Below, in pieces: positions 58,380 through 64,000 of a stretch of 64,000 nucleotides of DNA. The notes beneath the pieces are model-generated. The model searched no databases. It was not told the DNA's origin and saw only the letters and a list, made by a program, of their open reading frames with translations. The stretch comes from Erythrocercus mccallii. Taxonomy: Eukaryota > Chordata > Aves > Passeriformes > Dicruridae. The stretch spans positions 480,206-544,205 of the forward strand of contig VZRG01000354.1 in NCBI GenBank assembly GCA_013397435.1. The letters are read 5' to 3'. The position numbers were made by a program, and so were the translations under genes. The stretch's first letter is position 1, and each line of letters begins with the position of its first letter.

Positions 58380-58900
58380 ACCTCCGCTGCACCTTCCAGC
58401 CCCTGAAATTTGTCACTCTAATCCCGTTTGGACACCTCTAACTCCGGCATCCTCCCCTCCGCCTTCCCTCTCCGGTGCCTCGCGGTGACTCCCGCAGACG
58501 CTGCCTTATCTACATCCCATTTGTTATTCCCATTCCTATTCATCCCGCGTTCCCGGGCTGCTTGTGCCGCGGGAGACAGGAAAACAAAGTCAGCACGGGT
58601 CTCGGGGGACCCTGCGCTCGGAAAGGAGAGGCACACGGCACAGGGATCCGGGGATTCGGAGCAGGGCTGACGTGAGGCGCCTCCACCGTGTCTCCACGGC
58701 CGGCTCATTTCCCATGGCTGTCACGGAGGGAACAGGAGTGAGAGCAAGTGGATGCACAGGAGAAGGTCTGCAAATCCCCGCCAGCTGCTCTGGGCCCTGC
58801 CCTGGGTGTTGTGACACGGGCAGGCGGCCCCGGGAGCGGTGACACGGTGACACCTTCCCGCGATGGCACTGCCGAGCTGCAGGAGCTGCAGTCTCCTCCA
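58380..58900. promoter_or_regulatory. CpG island
   Basis: I count about 36 CpGs in some 500 bases, with cores at 58441-58500, 58561-58680 and 58801-58860. This matches island density. No coding exon is recognised, and open frames on both strands overlap. The island could be a promoter for an unannotated transcript. Confidence 0.42.
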
Positions 58901-60274
58901 AGATGGATTTCAGAGCAGGGACCATTCATCACCCACTACTCCTGTATTTATTTGGGGTTGGTCTTGAAGTGTTGTTGCTTTTGACAACTCTCTCTGTGCT
59001 GGGCAGGGGTGAGGGGGGGATGAAAGTGCGGGGCCGGGTAGGGGGGGACCATCCATCACTTCCCCGGATCCATCCCTGGATCCACTTGCACAACCCCATA
59101 GGGGGGCAAGGCTGAGGAGCCAGGACATGGGGGATGAAATCCCAGATTATCCTGACTCAGAAGGGGCCCACAAGGATCTCCGATTCCAACTCCTGGCCCT
59201 GCACAGGACACTCCAACAATCCCACCCTACGTCCCTGCCCAGATCAGAGGCTGCCTCCCATGAGCATTTCCATCCCTCTTCATCTTCCCTCCAAGGCCTT
59301 AAGACTGCTTTAGTCTTATCCTTAATAGGAGAAATTTAGGGCTAAGGATGGCTGCAAACTGGAAAACAAATTCTCCAAAAGTAGGGCAGGCCACAGAGCT
59401 GAGTCGAGCCCATTGCATTGTCTTTTCTTGGAGAAGTTCACATTTTTTCAGTGAAAAACAAAATTAAAGCAAACAAGTTGTGTTTGTTGGGATTTTGTTC
59501 TGGCTGTTGTGTGCCCCAGCGTGCCTGTGCCTGTGTGCATGCGTGGAATCATTTGCTCTGGATATTTTCCCATGGGAAGACAAAGTAGGGAAATAAAAAC
59601 CTAAAGTGCTTTTTTTATCATTGCTGCTCAGAAACTAAACAATTTCAGCTATGCAGGATCCTCACAGATGAAGGTAATTGAGATCACAAAGGCTTTTTCC
59701 TCACACAGGCATTTCCATGAGGAGGGTTTAATCCACTAGTTTTAAGTGCTTTGTCTTTAAATATGACTTTTCCACATGGCAAAAGAGTTGGCCCCAAACC
59801 AGTGTTTTGCCCCAAACCCTCCTGTTCAGGCTGTCCCCAAGGCCAGGGATGTGCTAACCCAGGTGACTGAGGCTCAGACTAGGCCACAACCCCATGTCAG
59901 GGACGATGCCACTAATTAAAGTGGCATCATGTGTGTGGTGACCCAGCTGTGGAGGAGAAGAAAGAGAGAGCTTGGCCTAAAAAAGTGTAAATAAAGGACA
60001 ACTGGTCTGTGGGACCCAGGCAGGGAAAGGTTTGATCAGGCCCCTAATGAACAAATGGCTCAAAGCACACCTGGAGCTCAGATCCCAGAGATACCAGTGA
60101 CCAGCCCAGTCCCTCAGGGTCACCATGGCACTGGTGGCACCACAGAAGGCCTGGGAGCTTCCACAGATGCTGATGGGACAGCCAAAACCCACCTTGTGGG
60201 ACCTCTTGGGTGCTCACTCCTTCTCCACTCCCTCCGTTCTCCCTCCTCGTCAGGATGAAGATGGATCTGTGTGG
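58901..60274. other. non-coding stretch with a G-rich run
   Basis: Apart from the G-rich run annotated at 59000-59048, the interval 59340-59800 is AT-rich unique DNA. No exon or repeat family is recognised. Confidence 0.4.
59000..59048 (+). repeat. G-rich run, potential G-quadruplex
   Basis: Several runs of four to seven G residues lie within 50 bases (AGGGGTGAGGGGGGG, GCGGGGCCGGG, TAGGGGGGG). This arrangement can form a G-quadruplex on the plus strand. Confidence 0.7.
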
Positions 60275-60300
60275 ATCCATCCATCCATCCATCCATCCAT
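60275..60300 (+). repeat. (ATCC)n microsatellite
   Basis: Six and a half perfect ATCC units. Confidence 0.95.
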
Positions 60301-62691
60301 GGCTTGCTTTACCTCACCTGTCTGAGGATATCCTGCCAGGCAGGAGCAGAGCTGGGCTCCTCATGGCAGCAGTGCCCCAATCCCCCCACATCCCACTCCC
60401 AACACTTTTTGTGAGTCTCCTGCTTTTCCCCCCAGCCCAGAGCCACAGCTCCGGGATGCAGGGAGAGATAAGGCCCTGCTCACATTACCTGACACTGCCT
60501 TCCTGCCACCTGATAGCATTAATTATGATTTATTCTAATATGAAAGGACCCCTTCAGAAGGTTTCCCCCTGCTCTGCCTCCATCCCCATGCCCACCACGG
60601 GGACCCCCACCCCTCCCACCTCCCTTCCCGAGCCCACGGGACTTCCCAGTTTTCAGCAACACGAGATACAGGAGGCTCTTTGAAAACGCTGCACGCTGGC
60701 AGCTTTCCCACCTCAGTTTCAAATCTCACTGGATAATATTCTCCATACTCCTTTATAGAAACCAGAAATTCTGGCTTTGCCGTGTCTCGGCATGGCCACG
60801 CTCACGCCTGAGCAGCAGCTGTGAGGAGCTGGGGAACAGCAGCGGTGACAGAGGTGACAGCAGGCACAGCCCTTGCCACTGGCCATCAAATAAGGTCACA
60901 GAAGGCAGAGCTGGGGGAAACCCCTCTGCCAAACACATTGTTTGCCCGTTGTTTGCCCAAAAACGTAGCCGCAGTTCAGCCGTGCTGTTGGAATTCTGGA
61001 AACAGATAAAAACCTCACACCGTGACACTGACACAACAGGAATGATCTTGTACCCCACAAAAAGGGAAAAGTCCAATCTAATCAGCCAAGCTGAACAGGT
61101 CTGTTCTGCTGGCTTTGAAGGAAAGCTTATTGAAGTTCCATGATTTGGGCTGAAATGATGTTTTCATGAGAAATTTGCCTGTGTTTAACCCAAGCCCATT
61201 TGAGAAGCTTAAAAAGGAAAAGCTTGGAGCGCACATGGAATGTTTGCTTGATTATTGAACCAAACTTTTGGGTTGACTTGAGGCAGGTTTTAGACAGGGG
61301 ATTTTTCAGTTTGTTTTACATTTTGCTGAGTGCAAGTTTGGGTCTTGTCAATGTCTCCCAAGTTTCCTGCAAGCCCTGTGGAAAGATGGGCTGCCAAGGT
61401 CTGGGAGAGCCCCATGTCTCAGTGCAGGGGTGATTACTGAGTTCCTACAGTCCCCAGAATGGTCAGAGACCTGCAAAAAACCTGATGTGCTCTCCAGCTG
61501 CCAGGAATTCCCAGCCTAGGTTGTATGGGATTATCTCAAATGGGAAGGGCTCTGCTGGGGCACAGGGGAACACTCCAGTGTCTCTGGTTCTGTGGTCCCT
61601 GTGGAGAGGATTGCTTAGAAAACCTCCCTTGTAAATGTGGTGACAGCAGGTTTTCTCCCAGGATATCTGTGAGGGAAAAGCACAAATCTGCTCTAATCTG
61701 GTGCTGCTGGGAGCACTCGTGAGCATCTGCCTGAAGGTACAGAGGGATGAAACATCCTGTGAGGTGGCAGGAGGACGTTTGTATTTCCGTACAACTTTTA
61801 AATGAGCCAGGCATGGGAATAAATGGGTGGGATGCTCTCAGGAAGAGGGGCAGGTAACAGCCATCCCGGGGGAAAAGCCTCACGGGATGGGAATGGAGAT
61901 GAACATGGGGACAGCAAGAACTGAAAATGCACATTTTCAAGCCCCAAAATGTGAACTCATCCTCTTGGATAAGGGCAACGCCACTCCCAAGACAGGGACT
62001 GGTGGAAGGAAAGGAACTGCACACAAAGGATAAGAACAAACGCTAAAAGGGGGCTCTTTGCCGTAAAACACCTCAAAACCTTTAAAAACCTTCATGGCTT
62101 GAGTCTGACTGGTGCAGAAGCTGCTTTGAGCAGCCAAGTGGCAGCAGGGGAAGAGATCCTGCCGGAGGGCAGAAGTGGGGGAGCAGTCCCAGGAAGGCCA
62201 GGATGCCCATCCAACAGGTGCTGGGAAGCAAATGTCAGCTCAGCTGAAGGGGAATGTTCCCTCCCAGCCTCTGAAGTGGAACTGCCAGGCCTCCCGCTGC
62301 TCTTTAATCCATAGCACGTTGAGCAGCTAAATATATTCCCAGCCTAATGCAGCAGGGCCTTGCTGATCTGCCCTTCATCACCTGGACACCCAGGACTGGC
62401 TCTCTCCACATCCCAGAGTACAGGTTTAACAGCAGCACCAGCAGGATGAGGGGCTCCTATTACCGAGAATTCCTGGCTTTGGCAGGGGTGACTCCGGCTG
62501 CTCCCGAGGACACGATGAGGATGTGCACCAGTAATTGAAACAGAGCTGCACTTGTCAGAGGGAATGAGCCGTGGCCTTCCCACAGGCCTGACCTTGCCCT
62601 GTGCTGGATTGGGGAACAAATTGCATTTGTTAATTTGCAAAACAATTCTCCCAGTTGTTAGTGCGACTCAGGTCCTAATCCCGGGGTGTTT
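60301..62691. other. non-coding stretch, no recognised feature
   Basis: Unique DNA. A C/T-rich stretch lies at 60590-60635. No exon or repeat family is recognised. Confidence 0.4.
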
Positions 62692-62850
62692 TCATGGAAT
62701 CACAGACATTTTGGGTTGGGAGGGACCTCAAAGCCCATGAGCAGGGACACCTTCCACCATATCAGGCTGCTCCAAACCCCATCCAACTTGGTCTTGAATA
62801 CTCCCAGGGATGGGGAGTCCACAACCTCTCTGATTTTCCTTGTGGATCTC
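62692..62850 (-). mobile_element. CR1 LINE 3' fragment, minus strand
   Basis: The plus strand reads 'catggaatcacagacatttt', 'gggttgggagggacctcaa', 'gagcagggacaccttccacc', 'ggctgctccaaaccccatcc' and 'gggatggggagtccacaacc'. A short deletion removed the bases between 'aagcccat' and 'gagcaggg' relative to other copies. Confidence 0.92.
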
Positions 62851-64000
62851 AAATCCCCATCCCAGGCCATGGCTCCTGGGATCAGGGCTGTTTGGGGAAC
62901 AGTGGCAAGAGAACTCCCTTGAGCTGGGCTTTTGGAGTCAGTGATGGGACAGCATTCCTGTCCTTGTGCCTGGAAAAGCCTGGGATGCCCATCAGCCAGG
63001 AGTGAGTGTGTATCACTTCCCCCATAACAGAGGCACAGGCAGCTGCCTCCAGCTCACTCCCCAAAAGATAAATGACTTAACCCAGCCAAAATGTTCCCCA
63101 GGGATTTTGGGCAAAGGCTGGATGTGGTGGAAATTCCCCACTCAGCCTTTGCTTTGGGAGAAGAGCCCAGCCAGCCCTGCTCCCACATCCCAGGGGAAAC
63201 AGGAGCTGGGGAAGGGGGAGCCAAGGTGCTGCCTCCTGCTCGGCCACCCGTAGCTAGCTAGTCCCATCTCCGACTCCCTGTGCCTGCATTAGCATTCCCC
63301 AAATCCTTTTAACGCACTGATCTGATAAGGGATCTGCCTGTATTGGATTTTTTTTCCCCGGTGACATATAACCCAGCTGGCTGGGTGGCGGCTCGGGGAG
63401 GAATCAAACGGTCAGGAACAAATGAGTAAATCAAGTTACCATTTTACATCTCTTTAAGTTGTTTCCCTCTAAGAGCTCCCCAGATTTTATCTCAGGTAGC
63501 TTAATTGGAACAGGAGAGCCGGGTCTCCTTGGAGCGCCGGGCTTTCCAAGGGAAGAGCAGCCCCCACCAGGTAGGAGGGAGCTTTGCTTGGGAAAGCAGG
63601 GATGACTTATCCAGTCTTGTGGGAAGTCCAGTAAACGGCCGGGAGTCCCCGTGACGGTGAAGGAGACGGCCCAGGAGCAGCCCCTTCCCATCGGAGCTGA
63701 GCACTGAGGGGATGGGGCTCTGTCTCTTGGGGGGACCTTGGTCCCTCAGCATCACCTGCCCAGCGCCCTCACCTTCACCAGCTTATCCCGGGCATCCCAC
63801 AGTGCCCTCCCTGCCAGCGTTTGCTGGATGCTTTTGTCTCTAGAGAGTCACAGTTCCCCAGGTTTCAGCTTACCTGCTTCAACCTCTCCCTTCGTTGTTC
63901 CCTGGCACCAGCTGTCTCCAACCCCCAGAGCTGGAACTCCTGGGAATTTGCGCCTTGGCACTACAAGAACTGAGCAATTGCTGTCACTCCCCGAGCCCCT
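62851..64000. other. non-coding stretch with an AT-rich block
   Basis: The segment 63280-63510 is AT-rich with 'ctgatctgataagggatctg', 'aatgagtaaatcaagttacc' and 'tcaggtagcttaattgg'. It may be a small regulatory element. No exon or repeat family is recognised. Confidence 0.4.

Noticed and set aside
1..64000. CRISPR arrays, tRNA or rRNA genes, known microRNA hairpins, and LTR retroviral elements
   Set aside because: I looked for regular spacer-repeat arrays, tRNA box-like words, familiar miRNA seeds and LTR or primer-binding-site signatures, and found none I could support. Sensitive profile searches could still reveal eroded copies.

Overview
This 64 kb window reads as nuclear DNA from a bird. 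The best evidence is the series of CR1 LINE 3' ends, most of them 5'-truncated. They carry the family's hallmark words: a 'ccaaggccaggttgga' core, 'ggaaggtgtccctgccca', 'cccttccaaccc' and a terminal 'gattctatgat'-like tail, on either strand. The GC-rich, CpG-poor background broken by short CpG-rich clusters would suit a GC-rich or microchromosomal region of a neognath bird. A songbird is plausible but not proven. There is nothing prokaryotic or viral: no operons, no CRISPR array, and no tRNA or rRNA gene that I can recognise.

I could not identify any protein-coding exon. The many open frames (up to about 300 codons) overlap one another on both strands. They coincide with GC-rich DNA, CR1 copies or tandem repeats, and none reads as a known protein domain. 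I therefore annotate the window as intergenic or intronic DNA. It holds about 17 CR1 copies or fragments, one much older CR1/L3-type LINE relic with a recognisable reverse-transcriptase start, several mini- and microsatellites, homopolymer runs, six CpG-rich clusters that could be promoters, and several AT-rich, homeodomain-site-like blocks that look like conserved non-coding elements.

Layout. 0-8 kb: a CpG island with a consensus splice donor just downstream, a seven-unit 22-bp minisatellite, a CR1 whose 3' end has expanded into sixteen perfect ATGGG units, a second CR1, and a small CpG cluster. 8-23 kb: mostly unique DNA with four CR1 insertion sites (one a head-to-head pair) and two A-runs. 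23-32 kb: two small CR1 copies and several AT-rich candidate regulatory blocks. 31.9-37 kb: the densest CpG island, the ancient LINE relic, a 41-45 bp tandem repeat and another CpG cluster. 37-49 kb: seven CR1 copies or fragments. 49-56 kb: the best candidate enhancer-like block (51.7-52.0 kb) and an irregular 12-16 bp minisatellite. 56-64 kb: a long polypyrimidine array, a CpG island, a G-rich run, an (ATCC)n tract, a last CR1 and an AT-rich block.

I did not find a new multi-gene system. The items most worth checking are the two CpG islands as unannotated promoters, the AT-rich blocks as conserved enhancers, the CR1-born ATGGG array, and the old LINE relic. All conservation statements are inferences from base composition and motif content, because no alignment could be run.
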